In this document: piece by piece, positions 1-6,180 of the stretch
Layout: each line of letters begins with the position of its first letter
Position numbering within the stretch: position 1 is the stretch's first letter
From: Thermoflexales bacterium
GTDB lineage: Bacteria > Chloroflexota > Anaerolineae > Fen-1058
Assembly: GCA_017999195.1 (NCBI GenBank)
Contig: JAGOBP010000047.1
Coordinates: forward strand, 1 to 13,106
Reading direction: 5' to 3'
DNA length: 13,106 nucleotides
Translations under genes and position numbers: made by a program
Notes under the pieces: generated by a model
The model's database searches: none
What the model was told of the DNA's origin: nothing
Seen by the model: the letters and a program-made list of their open reading frames with translations, nothing else

Positions 1-710
1 CGCAATTGCAGGGCGATTGCTGGGATGCGGTGATGAACTATGCGGGCTTCACGCATCCGGTGTGGTACTGGCTCAACTTTTTCTTCGTGCGTCAACACGC
101 CGAACCGTATTTCGTCGCGTCTGATCAGCCGTGGCCGACTCAAGCGTTGGTGGGGACGTGGCAGGCGTATCGCGCCAGTGTGCCGTGGGTCATCGCGCAG
201 CAGCAATTCAACTTATTGGGCAGTCACGACACGGCGCGCCTGATCAACGTGGTCGATGGCGATCTGGCGCGCCTGCGCTTGGCCGTGGCCTTGCTGATGA
301 CGTATCCCGGTGTGCCTAGCATTTACTATGGCGACGAGATTGGCTTGAGCGGCGATCCGCGCCAGTGCATGAACTGGGATCGATCGACGTGGGATCATGA
401 TCTGCGCGCGTATTATCAAACGCTGATTCACCTGCGCCGATCGTCCGCCGCGCTGATCGAGGGCGGTTTCCAAATCTTGTCGGTGGGTGACAACTCGATC
501 GCGTATCTGCGCGATAGCGAACACGAAACCCTCATCGTCGTGGCGAATCGACAGCCACTGGCGGCGGGCGCGCTCCCGATTGCGCACGGCGCGATCGCGG
601 ACGGTACGGAATTTTTCGAGGTGTTGAGCGGTGCGCATGCGACCGTGAGTAACGGTCATTTGCCATTGCCCGCGCAGTCTGTCGGAGCCACGATCTGGCG
701 AACGAAATAA
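1..710 (+). CDS. GH13 alpha-amylase-family glycosidase, C-terminal part (5' truncated)
   Basis: The frame is open from the window edge (first full codon at base 3) to the TAA at 708-710, giving about 235 residues of the C-terminal part. The start 'LQGDCWDAVMNY' is the stretch that follows the catalytic Glu of GH13 neopullulanase/maltogenic-amylase-like enzymes. Near residue 73, 'GSHDTAR' is conserved region IV, whose Asp is the transition-state stabiliser (usually NHD, here SHD). 'GVPSIYYGDEIGL' followed by 'GDPRQCMNWD' is typical of cyclodextrinase/neopullulanase/maltodextrin glucosidase. About 90 residues of beta-rich C-terminal domain follow. These enzymes hydrolyse alpha-1,4 (some alpha-1,6) links in maltodextrins. 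No sign of an export signal can be judged because the N-terminus and the catalytic nucleophile lie outside the window. Family assignment is firm. Exact substrate is not determined. Confidence 0.93.
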   Translation, partial: QLQGDCWDAVMNYAGFTHPVWYWLNFFFVRQHAEPYFVASDQPWPTQALVGTWQAYRASVPWVIAQQQFNLLGSHDTARLINVVDGDLARLRLAVALLMTYPGVPSIYYGDEIGLSGDPRQCMNWDRSTWDHDLRAYYQTLIHLRRSSAALIEGGFQILSVGDNSIAYLRDSEHETLIVVANRQPLAAGALPIAHGAIADGTEFFEVLSGAHATVSNGHLPLPAQSVGATIWRTK

Positions 711-719
711 TATCTCGCT

Positions 720-753
720 CTGTCACTCAGTCGATGGAGCGATGGCGTGACAG
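720..753 (+). other. Imperfect hairpin between glycosidase and DUF1786 gene
   Basis: CTGTCAC (720-726) is the reverse complement of GTGACAG (747-753), a perfect 7-bp stem around a 20-base loop, and flanking CG pairs can extend it over a bulge. There is no U-run after it, so it is not a classical terminator. It could be an operator or an mRNA hairpin. It lies just upstream of the Shine-Dalgarno sequence of the next gene. Confidence 0.35.
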
Positions 754-770
754 CGTGAAGGAGAGAGACA

Positions 771-1895
771 ATGCAAATTTTATGCGTAGACGTTGGCACG
801 GGCACGCAGGACATTCTGCTGTATGACAGCAACAAAGAGATTGAGAATTGCCTGAAATTAGTGATGCCCTCGCCTACGTTGCGAGTCGCCAAGCGGGTGA
901 AGCAAGCCACGCGGGCGGGTGAGCCGATCGTGCTGACAGGCGTCACGATGGGCGGCGGGCCGTGTCATTGGGCCGTGAAGGATCACATCAAGGCGGGATT
1001 CAAGGCGTATGCCACCGCCGAAGCCGCCCGCACATTTGATGATGAATTGGCTAAAGTCGAAGTAATGGGCATTCACGTGATCAGCGATGAGGAGGCGCGG
1101 CGTTTGGATGAAGAGGAAGAGCATACGCTAAGGTTACGCGACTTCGATCTGGACGCCATCCGAGCGGCCTTCGCGGCTTTTGGGCTTGATCTGGAACCCG
1201 ATGCGCTGGCGCTGGCGGTCTTCGATCATGGCAATGCTCCGGCGGGTTATTCCGATCGGCAATTCCGCTTTGATTATCTGGAGCAGCGTATTCGCGCGGA
1301 GAATCGACTGTCGGCGTTTGCCTTTAAGCGCGGCGAGTTGCCCGAGCATTTGACGCGCTTGCAAGCCGTGGAAGATACAGCGGACTTCGAGGGCGACGTG
1401 CTTTTGATGGACACCGCGCCGGCTGCCGTGCTGGGTGCGTTACTCGATCCGCGCGTGAGTGAACATCAACAGGTGATCGTGGGCAACGTGGGCAACTTCC
1501 ACACGCTGGCCTTTCGGTTGGGGCTGGGCGGCATCGAGGGCGTGTTTGAACATCACACGGGTGAGATCACGCGCGAACAACTGGATGGCTATATCGAGAA
1601 ATTAGCGGCTGGTACGTTGCAGCATCGCGAAGTGTTTGACTCGATGGGCCACGGGGCGCTGATGTTCGATCGGGCGGCGATGGCCGATCGCTTTGTGGCG
1701 ATTGTCGGGCCGCGACGTTCGCTCATGCGTGAATCGATCCATCGGCCGTATTTTGCCGTGCCGCATGGCGATATGATGATCGCCGGGTGTTTTGGTCTGC
1801 TGCGCGCCTACGCGGATCGCTATCCCGAACATGCCGAGGTCATCATGGATTCGCTGCGCGGTTCGCTCAAGTCTGCGCCGTGGGAGTTGATTTGA
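771..1895 (+). CDS. DUF1786 family protein (unknown function)
   Basis: This is a 374-residue protein with a good ribosome site (AAGGAGAG, 758-765) before ATG 771. It resembles DUF1786, a family often labelled 'putative pyruvate formate-lyase activating enzyme' without evidence. I see no radical-SAM CxxxCxxC motif, so that label should not be copied. The N-terminus 'DVGTGTQDILL' (residues 7-17) looks like the phosphate-1 loop of actin/Hsp70/sugar-kinase (ASKHA) ATPases. Other conserved-looking blocks are 'TGVTMGGGPCHWAV' (56-69), 'VGNVGNFHTLAF' (237-248), 'FEHHTGEI' (259-266), 'DSMGHGAL' (290-297) and 'PHGDMMIAGCFGLLRA' (331-346). No membrane segments or signal peptide are visible, so it is probably cytoplasmic. 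The gene stands alone 60 bases after the glycosidase, and its TGA touches the dispersed repeat at 1894. Function is unknown. An ATP- or sugar-phosphate-binding role is inference from the P-loop-like motif only. Confidence 0.85.
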   Translation: MQILCVDVGTGTQDILLYDSNKEIENCLKLVMPSPTLRVAKRVKQATRAGEPIVLTGVTMGGGPCHWAVKDHIKAGFKAYATAEAARTFDDELAKVEVMGIHVISDEEARRLDEEEEHTLRLRDFDLDAIRAAFAAFGLDLEPDALALAVFDHGNAPAGYSDRQFRFDYLEQRIRAENRLSAFAFKRGELPEHLTRLQAVEDTADFEGDVLLMDTAPAAVLGALLDPRVSEHQQVIVGNVGNFHTLAFRLGLGGIEGVFEHHTGEITREQLDGYIEKLAAGTLQHREVFDSMGHGALMFDRAAMADRFVAIVGPRRSLMRESIHRPYFAVPHGDMMIAGCFGLLRAYADRYPEHAEVIMDSLRGSLKSAPWELI

Positions 1896-2100
1896 TCCAC
1901 GAAGATCACGAAGAGACACGAAAAGCGTTCCAAACTTACTATCGTCATTCCCGCGCGCATTCGCCCAGCGCGCCCCCGCTTCGCGGACAGGGCGTAGCGG
2001 GAATCCAGTGGCCGCAATGACCCGTATTGCCGATGAGCGGCTGGATGCCCGACAAAAGCACTTGGGCATGACTTCGTGCTCTTAGTGTTCTTTGTGGATC
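1894..2100. repeat. Nested inverted-repeat element between convergent genes
   Basis: The whole gap between the DUF1786 gene and the cation exporter is one composite palindrome. The outer arms are 29 bases each, 1894-1922 (begins GATCCACGAAG) and 2072-2100 (ends TTTGTGGATC). They are inverted copies with about 25 of 28 positions matching and one gap. Inside lie two hairpins in opposite orientation: ATTCCCGC (1947-1954) with GCGGGAAT (1997-2004), and GGATGCCC with GGGCATGAC at 2043-2071. Motifs of the type GTCATTCCCG...CGGGAATCCAG are a widespread kind of bacterial dispersed repeat. The left arm begins inside the TGA of DUF1786, and the right arm supplies the last codons and stop of the exporter. 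No transposase is present. Confidence 0.8.
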
Positions 2101-3026
2101 GTGCTATGGTTGTGGCCGTTGAGGTCGCAGAAGAGCAAATCGGGTTGGCAGGTGGCGCATTCGAGTTGCAACGCCGAATGGTGAATGCTGTACTTATCGT
2201 GCAGCATGAAGTTGATGCGCTCTTGAATCAGCGCGCCCGCGCTGATGGCGACATCGTCGGTGAGCACGTGCGCCGAGAGTGAGCGCAAATCCTGCGTGAT
2301 GCTCCATACGTGCAGATCGTGCACGCCGCGCACGCCGTCGATGGCGAGGAAATCTTTGACCATCGCGTCGAGGTTGACATCGGCAGGCGTGCTTTCCAGC
2401 AGAATCCCCACACTTTCGCGAATGATGCGCCACGCATTCCACAGAATCAGCCCGCCGATCAATACGCTGACTAACGGATCGAGTATTTGCCAGCCAGTGA
2501 GGGCGATGCCGATCCCGGCCAGCACTGCGCCGATGGTCGACAGCACGTCGCCCATCAGATGGACGAAGGCGCTGCGCAAGTTCAGATCGTGATCGCTGCC
2601 CTGATGCACCAACCACGCGGTGACGACGTTGACCACGACGGCGACGAGGCCGACACCAATCAGCACGCCCTCTTGCACTTCGGGTGGGGCGCTGAAGCGC
2701 TGATACGCTTCGACAAAGATGCCGATGGCGATGATGACCAGTGTGGTGGAGTTAAACAGGGCGATGAGGATGCCCGCGCGATGATAACCAAAGGTCTTGC
2801 CGGAATGGGCGGGGCGCAGCGTCAGGCGCAAGGCATAGCCGCTGAGCGCCAAAGCAAGCACGTCGGTGAGGTTGTGGGCGGCATCGGTGAGGAGCGCCAG
2901 ACTGTTGGCAAGAACGCCCGCCACCGCCTCGAAGCCGACAAAGGCCAGCGTAATGACCAAAGCGAGCATGAGCCGTCGGGAGGCGGAACCGATCGGATTG
3001 TGAGAGACCGCATGAGTATGTGCCAT
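2082..3026 (-). CDS. CDF-family zinc/cation efflux transporter (CzcD/ZitB-like)
   Basis: This is a 314-residue cation diffusion facilitator starting at ATG 3026. An in-frame TTG start 57 bases upstream is possible, but it adds no conserved sequence and has no Shine-Dalgarno sequence. There are six hydrophobic segments. The metal site is visible as 'HNLTD' in helix 2 (His51, Asp55) and 'HLMGD' in helix 5 (His156, Asp160), the two-His/two-Asp set typical of zinc transporters. 'SGKTFGYHRAGILIALFN' is a family block. The C-terminal cytoplasmic domain (from about residue 210) contains 'GVRGVHDLHVWSI', and the C-terminal half holds several His and Cys residues. The N-terminus has a short His-containing stretch (MAHTHAVSH), as in ZitB/CzcD. 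The family exchanges cytoplasmic Zn2+ (or Co2+, Cd2+) for protons across the inner membrane. The last residues, 'IHKEH', and the TAA come from the repeat element. No metal-responsive regulator is adjacent. Confidence 0.93.
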   Translation of the reverse strand: MAHTHAVSHNPIGSASRRLMLALVITLAFVGFEAVAGVLANSLALLTDAAHNLTDVLALALSGYALRLTLRPAHSGKTFGYHRAGILIALFNSTTLVIIAIGIFVEAYQRFSAPPEVQEGVLIGVGLVAVVVNVVTAWLVHQGSDHDLNLRSAFVHLMGDVLSTIGAVLAGIGIALTGWQILDPLVSVLIGGLILWNAWRIIRESVGILLESTPADVNLDAMVKDFLAIDGVRGVHDLHVWSITQDLRSLSAHVLTDDVAISAGALIQERINFMLHDKYSIHHSALQLECATCQPDLLFCDLNGHNHSTIHKEH

Positions 3027-3103
3027 GCTGGCAATTATCCGCAGGATAAGCGCTTCGTCAAACGCCGCGCTGCGCGTAATCAATCTGACGTTATCTTTGG
3101 CGC

Positions 3104-3132
3104 TTGCGACGGATAATCGGTTGTGCTAGACT
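3104..3132 (+). promoter_or_regulatory. Possible sigma70-type promoter of the peroxiredoxin gene
   Basis: TTGCGA (3104-3109) and TAGACT (3127-3132) are separated by 17 bases, each matching the consensus at 4 of 6 positions. The site lies 39 bases before the peroxiredoxin start in the divergent gap with the cation exporter. No convincing promoter was seen for the exporter on the other strand. Confidence 0.4.
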
Positions 3133-3170
3133 TGGCCTTGTGAACGATCTTACAAACGGAGGTGATTGCG

Positions 3171-3623
3171 ATGGCATTGATGGTAGGCGAAGTTGCGCCC
3201 GATTTTGAATTACCGGCGTCGGGCGGGCGCACAATTAAATTGAGTGATTATCGGGGCCATAAGAATGTGTTGCTGGCGTTTTATCCGTTTGCGTTCAGCC
3301 CGGTGTGCAGTCTGCAACTGCCCGGTTTGCAGGAAAATCTGGGCAAGTTTATCGGGTTGAATACGGAAGTGCTGGGCATCAGCGTGGACAGCAAGCACAG
3401 CAGTGATGCCTTTGCCGCGCACCTGCATCTGGAATTTCCACTGGTCAGCGATTTCAACAAGCAGGTGACCAAAGCCTATGGTGTCTTGCGCGAAGGCGGC
3501 TTTGCCGAGCGCGCCTTGTTTATCATCGATAAAGCGGGTCACATCGCGTATGCGCATGTGAATGCGATCGGTGAAGTGCCCGATAATGCTCCAGTGTTTG
3601 AAGTGCTGGAAGCGTTGAAGTAA
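3171..3623 (+). CDS. Peroxiredoxin, AhpE-like, single cysteine
   Basis: This 150-residue protein starts at ATG 3171, 8 bases after a perfect GGAGG (3158-3162). A GTG at 3162 overlaps that ribosome site and is rejected. It is a thioredoxin-fold peroxiredoxin that reduces hydroperoxides through a peroxidatic cysteine. The active-site motif is 'PFAFSPVC' (Pro39, Ser43, Cys46), the Pxxx(T/S)xxC signature with Ser instead of the commoner Thr. The conserved Arg is in 'ERALFIID' (Arg114). No other cysteine is present, so the reducing partner must be an external thiol or protein. The overall pattern, with 'VGEVAPDFELP', 'YRGHKNVLLAFYPFAF', 'FPLVSDF' and 'KAYGV', resembles mycobacterial AhpE more than BCP/PrxQ. 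It is transcribed alone: a promoter candidate precedes it and a strong terminator follows it. A role in cytoplasmic oxidative-stress defence is inferred from the family. Confidence 0.93.
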   Translation: MALMVGEVAPDFELPASGGRTIKLSDYRGHKNVLLAFYPFAFSPVCSLQLPGLQENLGKFIGLNTEVLGISVDSKHSSDAFAAHLHLEFPLVSDFNKQVTKAYGVLREGGFAERALFIIDKAGHIAYAHVNAIGEVPDNAPVFEVLEALK

Positions 3624-3630
3624 GTGTGAG

Positions 3631-3656
3631 GGCTGCGTGCGTACGCGGCCTTTTTT
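3631..3656 (+). terminator. Intrinsic terminator after the peroxiredoxin gene
   Basis: GGCTGCGT (3631-3638) pairs with ACGCGGCC (3643-3650), an 8-bp stem with one G-U pair and a GCGT tetraloop. It is followed directly by six T residues (3651-3656). It lies 8 bases after the stop codon. Confidence 0.9.
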
Positions 3657-3658
3657 GT

Positions 3659-3708
3659 AACCCCCATTTACCCCCACCCAACCCTCCCCCGTCTCTGACA
3701 GGGGAGGG
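3659..3708. repeat. C-rich hairpin repeat before the Fe-S oxidoreductase gene
   Basis: CCCTCCCC (3682-3689) and GGGGAGGG (3701-3708) form an 8-bp GC stem around an 11-base loop, preceded by an imperfect run of CCCCCA-type units from about 3662. It resembles the C-rich dispersed repeats common in Chloroflexota and Cyanobacteria intergenic regions. The last bases lie 17 bases before the next start codon, so it could affect leader structure of that mRNA. Confidence 0.55.
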
Positions 3709-3725
3709 AAAACGCGAGGCAAAGC

Positions 3726-5726
3726 ATGCTCACCGATATTGAGAAGATTATTTTTACGGTTCTGGCTTTGGCGTCTGGTTATGCGGGTTATCAGGTGGCC
3801 AAACGCATCTGGCTGATCGTCGGACGCGGGCAGGGCGAGTTGGGCACCGATAACATGGGCGCGCGGGTGCGCCGCGCGATCGGCGTGTTTGTGACCCAAC
3901 GGCCCGTGTTGAAGCGGCGGCCCGGGGCCAGCTTAGCGCACTTGTTTATCGCGTGGGGCTTTACGTTTTATCTGCTGGTCAATGTCGTCGATGGGCTGTA
4001 CGGTTTCTTCCCCGATTTCAATTTCTTCGAAGAGAGCGTGATTGGCGGCCTCTTCCGCTTGATTGCCGATCTGCTGACCGTGGGCGTGTTAGTCGGCATG
4101 ACGGCGATGCTGATCCGACGGGCGGTGCGCGGCCAGAAGATTTTTGGCTTCAATAAAAACACGGTGCTGCATCCCAAGGCCGCGTTTGGCATCAAGCGTG
4201 ATTCGGTCATTGTGGGCAGCTTTATCTTGTTCCACATCGGCTCGCGCTTTTTGGGTGAGAGCGTCAAGATCGCGCAGCAGGGCGGCGATGCGTGGCAGCC
4301 CGTCGGCACGATGATGAGCAATATCTGGGCGGGTGCGGCCCCCGGAACGCTGGTGGTGTTTGAGCATATCTTCTTCTGGACGGCGCTCGGTTCGATCTTG
4401 GTGTTCATGCCGTATTTTCTGTATTCCAAGCACATTCACTTAGCGATGTCGCCGTTGAACTTCATGCTCAAGCCCACCCGCCGATCGATGGGCGAACTCC
4501 CGAAGATCAACTTCGAGGACGAGAGCATTACGCAGTTCGGCGCGGCCAAGTTGGAGCAGCTGCAAAAATCGGCGCTACTGGATGCGTATGCGTGCATCAT
4601 GTGCAATCGTTGCCAGGATGCCTGCCCGGCGAATCATACCGGCAAGGTGCTGTCGCCGTCGGCGTTGGAGATCAACAAACGCTATCAGATCAATCAAGAG
4701 GGCAAGGCGTTGGCGGCGGGCGCAGAATCGAGCACCCCGCTGATCGAGTTTGCCATCAGCGCCGAAGCGGTGTGGGCGTGCACGACCTGCGGCGCGTGCG
4801 TCGAGGTGTGTCCCGTCAATAACGAACCGATGCGCGATATTCTGGACATTCGCCGCAATCTGGTGTTGATGGACAATACGTTCCCGCCACAACTGCAACA
4901 GGCTTTCCGCGGGATGGAGCGCACGGGCAATCCGTGGAACATCGCGCCAGAGTCGCGGTTGGATTGGGCCAAGGGCCACAACGTGCCCACGATCGAGCAG
5001 AATCCCGAACCGGATATTTTGTGGTGGGTGGGCTGTGCGCCCGCGACGGATGCCCGCGCGCAGAAGACGGCGCAAGCCTTTGCCAAGGTGTTGAATACAG
5101 CGGGCGTCAGTTACGCGGTGCTGGGCAAGATGGAACGCTGTACGGGCGACTCGGCCCGTCGAGCGGGCAACGAGGCGTTGTTCTTTGAGTTGGCAACGGG
5201 CAACGTCGAGATGTTGAACGAGGTCGCGCCCAAGCGTATCGTGACCACGTGTCCGCACTGCCTGCACACATTGAAGAATGAGTATCCCGCGTTTGGCGGC
5301 AACTACACCGTGATCCATCACACGCAGTTCATTGAAGAACTGTACGCCGAAGGCAAACTCAAGCGTTACGAGGCGGTGCGCGCCGACGCGACCTATCATG
5401 ATCCGTGTTATCTAGGACGGCACAATCGGGTGTACGACGCGCCGCGCGAGGCGTTGCATCATGCCGGAGTAAATATCAGCGAACTGTCGCGCACTCGCAA
5501 CAATTCGTTCTGCTGTGGCGCGGGCGGCGCGCAGATGTGGAAGGAAGAAGAGCACGGCACGGATCGCGTCAACGAGAATCGTTTCCGCGAGGCGATGGCG
5601 ACGGGCAAGGATACACTGGCGGTGGGCTGCCCGTTCTGCCTGACCATGATGACGGATGCGGCCAAGGCGGCCAAGAGCGAGATGCAGGTGAAGGACATTG
5701 CGGAAGTGGTGGCCGAAACACTGTAA
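3726..5726 (+). CDS. Membrane-bound HdrD/GlpC-like Fe-S oxidoreductase (candidate ETF:menaquinone oxidoreductase, EMO)
   Basis: This is a 666-residue protein starting at ATG 3726 behind GAGG (3716-3719). The N-terminal 240 residues hold about five membrane helices like the NarI/heme-b membrane domain, with candidate heme-ligand histidines at 72, 170, 214 and 236-238. Next come two ferredoxin motifs, Cys290-293-296-300 and Cys352-355-358-362, each binding a [4Fe-4S] cluster. Two CCG (DUF224) cysteine domains follow: Cys437, Cys472 and Cys509-xx-Cys512, then Cys561, Cys596-Cys597 and Cys635-xx-Cys638. The second matches the heterodisulfide-reductase-type cluster pattern; the first has a single Cys (ERCTGD) where CC is usual. 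This order matches the membrane Fe-S proteins that pass electrons between reduced electron-transfer flavoprotein and menaquinone in beta-oxidation (EMO). No etfAB or acyl-CoA dehydrogenase gene is in the window, so the partner is inferred. GlpC- or lactate-oxidase-like roles remain possible. The gene lies between two strong terminators and so is probably expressed alone. Confidence 0.9.
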   Translation: MLTDIEKIIFTVLALASGYAGYQVAKRIWLIVGRGQGELGTDNMGARVRRAIGVFVTQRPVLKRRPGASLAHLFIAWGFTFYLLVNVVDGLYGFFPDFNFFEESVIGGLFRLIADLLTVGVLVGMTAMLIRRAVRGQKIFGFNKNTVLHPKAAFGIKRDSVIVGSFILFHIGSRFLGESVKIAQQGGDAWQPVGTMMSNIWAGAAPGTLVVFEHIFFWTALGSILVFMPYFLYSKHIHLAMSPLNFMLKPTRRSMGELPKINFEDESITQFGAAKLEQLQKSALLDAYACIMCNRCQDACPANHTGKVLSPSALEINKRYQINQEGKALAAGAESSTPLIEFAISAEAVWACTTCGACVEVCPVNNEPMRDILDIRRNLVLMDNTFPPQLQQAFRGMERTGNPWNIAPESRLDWAKGHNVPTIEQNPEPDILWWVGCAPATDARAQKTAQAFAKVLNTAGVSYAVLGKMERCTGDSARRAGNEALFFELATGNVEMLNEVAPKRIVTTCPHCLHTLKNEYPAFGGNYTVIHHTQFIEELYAEGKLKRYEAVRADATYHDPCYLGRHNRVYDAPREALHHAGVNISELSRTRNNSFCCGAGGAQMWKEEEHGTDRVNENRFREAMATGKDTLAVGCPFCLTMMTDAAKAAKSEMQVKDIAEVVAETL

Positions 5727-5728
5727 CT

Positions 5729-5782
5729 GACGAGTGATGAGTGATGAGTGACGAGTGAAGTCGCCTTCACTCGTCACTTTTT
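5729..5782 (+). terminator. Terminator built from heptamer repeats after the Fe-S oxidoreductase
   Basis: Four tandem heptamers, GACGAGT GATGAGT twice GACGAGT, run from 5729 to 5756. The last one lies in a perfect 13-bp stem, GTGACGAGTGAAG (5748-5760) with CTTCACTCGTCAC (5765-5777), with a TCGC loop and five T residues (5778-5782). It starts 3 bases after the stop codon. It is both a strong intrinsic terminator and a heptameric repeat of the sort dispersed in many filamentous bacteria. Confidence 0.88.
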
Positions 5783-5831
5783 AGAAGGCAGCAAATCGGA
5801 CTAATCTCTCGTCTATCACCTGATCGGGCCA

Positions 5832-5860
5832 TTGACACCTGATTTCGTCTATGGTATAAA
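5832..5860 (+). promoter_or_regulatory. sigma70-type promoter of the met riboswitch-metYXW unit
   Basis: A perfect -35 TTGACA (5832-5837) and a near-perfect -10 TATAAA (5855-5860) are separated by the ideal 17 bases. Transcription would start near 5867, about 20 bases before the SAM-I aptamer, which is the expected arrangement. Confidence 0.85.
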
Positions 5861-5888
5861 ATCGCCCAACAACTGAATATTAGATACA

Positions 5889-6064
5889 CTCTTATCCAGA
5901 GAGGCGGAGGGACCGGCCCAATGATGCCTCGACAACCTGCGGTTGGAGATTGGATGTTAGAGTTTGGATGATGGAGGATGATACCCTCCAAATTCCAACC
6001 TCCATCATCCACCAGCCAAACCGACAAGGTGCCAAATCCGACAGTACATTCTGGAAGATGAGAG
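5889..6064 (+). promoter_or_regulatory. SAM-I (S-box) riboswitch aptamer with enlarged P3
   Basis: The conserved core is clear: 'CTTATCCAGAGAGGCGGAGG' (5891-5910), 'GACCGGCCCAATGATGCC' (5911-5928), 'CAACC' (5933-5937) and 'AAGGTGCCAAATCC' (6026-6039). P1 pairs CTCTTATC (5889-5896) with GATGAGAG (6057-6064). The aptamer binds S-adenosylmethionine, which stabilises P1 and lets the downstream terminator form. Two oddities are visible. P3 carries an insert of about 80 bases made of heptamer repeats (5941-6014), and the near-invariant G before CAACC is an A (5932), which turns one P3 pair into A-C. Position before metY fits the known use of this class. Confidence 0.94.
5941..6014 (+). repeat. Inverted heptamer-repeat insert inside riboswitch helix P3
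   Basis: Five heptamers ending in TTGGA or a near variant lie at 5941-5975 (GGTTGGA, GATTGGA, TGTTAGA, GTTTGGA, TGATGGA). Four heptamers beginning with TCCA lie at 5987-6014 (TCCAAAT, TCCAACC, TCCATCA, TCCACCA). The two halves are inverted: 5965-5977 and 5999-6011 form a perfect 13-bp stem. The insert therefore folds as an extension of P3 and leaves the conserved core intact. Confidence 0.8.
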
Positions 6065-6087
6065 AACAATCAGCCGTATGTTTGTTC

Positions 6088-6115
6088 AACCTCTTCTTAC
6101 AGAAGAGGTTTTTTT
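6088..6115 (+). terminator. Expression-platform terminator of the SAM-I riboswitch
   Basis: AACCTCTTCT (6088-6097) pairs perfectly with AGAAGAGGTT (6101-6110) around a TAC loop, followed by a T-run to 6115. It starts 23 bases after the P1 3' strand. GAAGA (6054-6058) next to P1 can pair with TCTTC (6092-6096), a plausible core of the antiterminator formed without SAM. Confidence 0.9.
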
Positions 6116-6140
6116 GTTGTAGCGCGCGGCCACACGCTGA

Positions 6141-6160
6141 CCTCTTCTGGATGATGAGCG
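6141..6160 (+). repeat. Partial second copy of the P1 3'-strand/terminator-arm sequence
   Basis: TTCTGGATGATGAGCG (6145-6160) matches the aptamer segment at 6049-6064 in 14 of 16 positions. The overlapping CCTCTTCT (6141-6148) repeats the terminator 5' arm (6090-6097) exactly and is complementary to the terminator 3' arm (6101-6108). It could be the remnant of a duplicated platform or an alternative pairing partner. Confidence 0.5.
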
Positions 6161-6180
6161 ATGCCAAGGGGGGAAATATC

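Noticed and set aside
771..1895. Pyruvate formate-lyase activating enzyme
   Set aside because: This is a common database label for DUF1786, but no radical-SAM cysteine motif is present in the protein.
3027..3083. N-terminal extension of the cation exporter from a TTG start
   Set aside because: No ribosome site and no family similarity are seen. The His-rich start at ATG 3026 fits CDF proteins.
2487..3116. Open frame of 209 codons on the plus strand across the cation exporter
   Set aside because: It is antisense to the CDF gene, whose membrane helices and His/Asp metal motifs are clear. The plus-strand product is low-complexity.
4575..5399. Open frame of 274 codons on the minus strand
   Set aside because: It is antisense to the Fe-S oxidoreductase, in the region encoding its cysteine motifs. 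Its composition is Arg-rich and it has no domain.
5729..6014. CRISPR array
   Set aside because: The repeats are 7 bases long with no spacers, and they form inverted hairpins. There are no cas genes.
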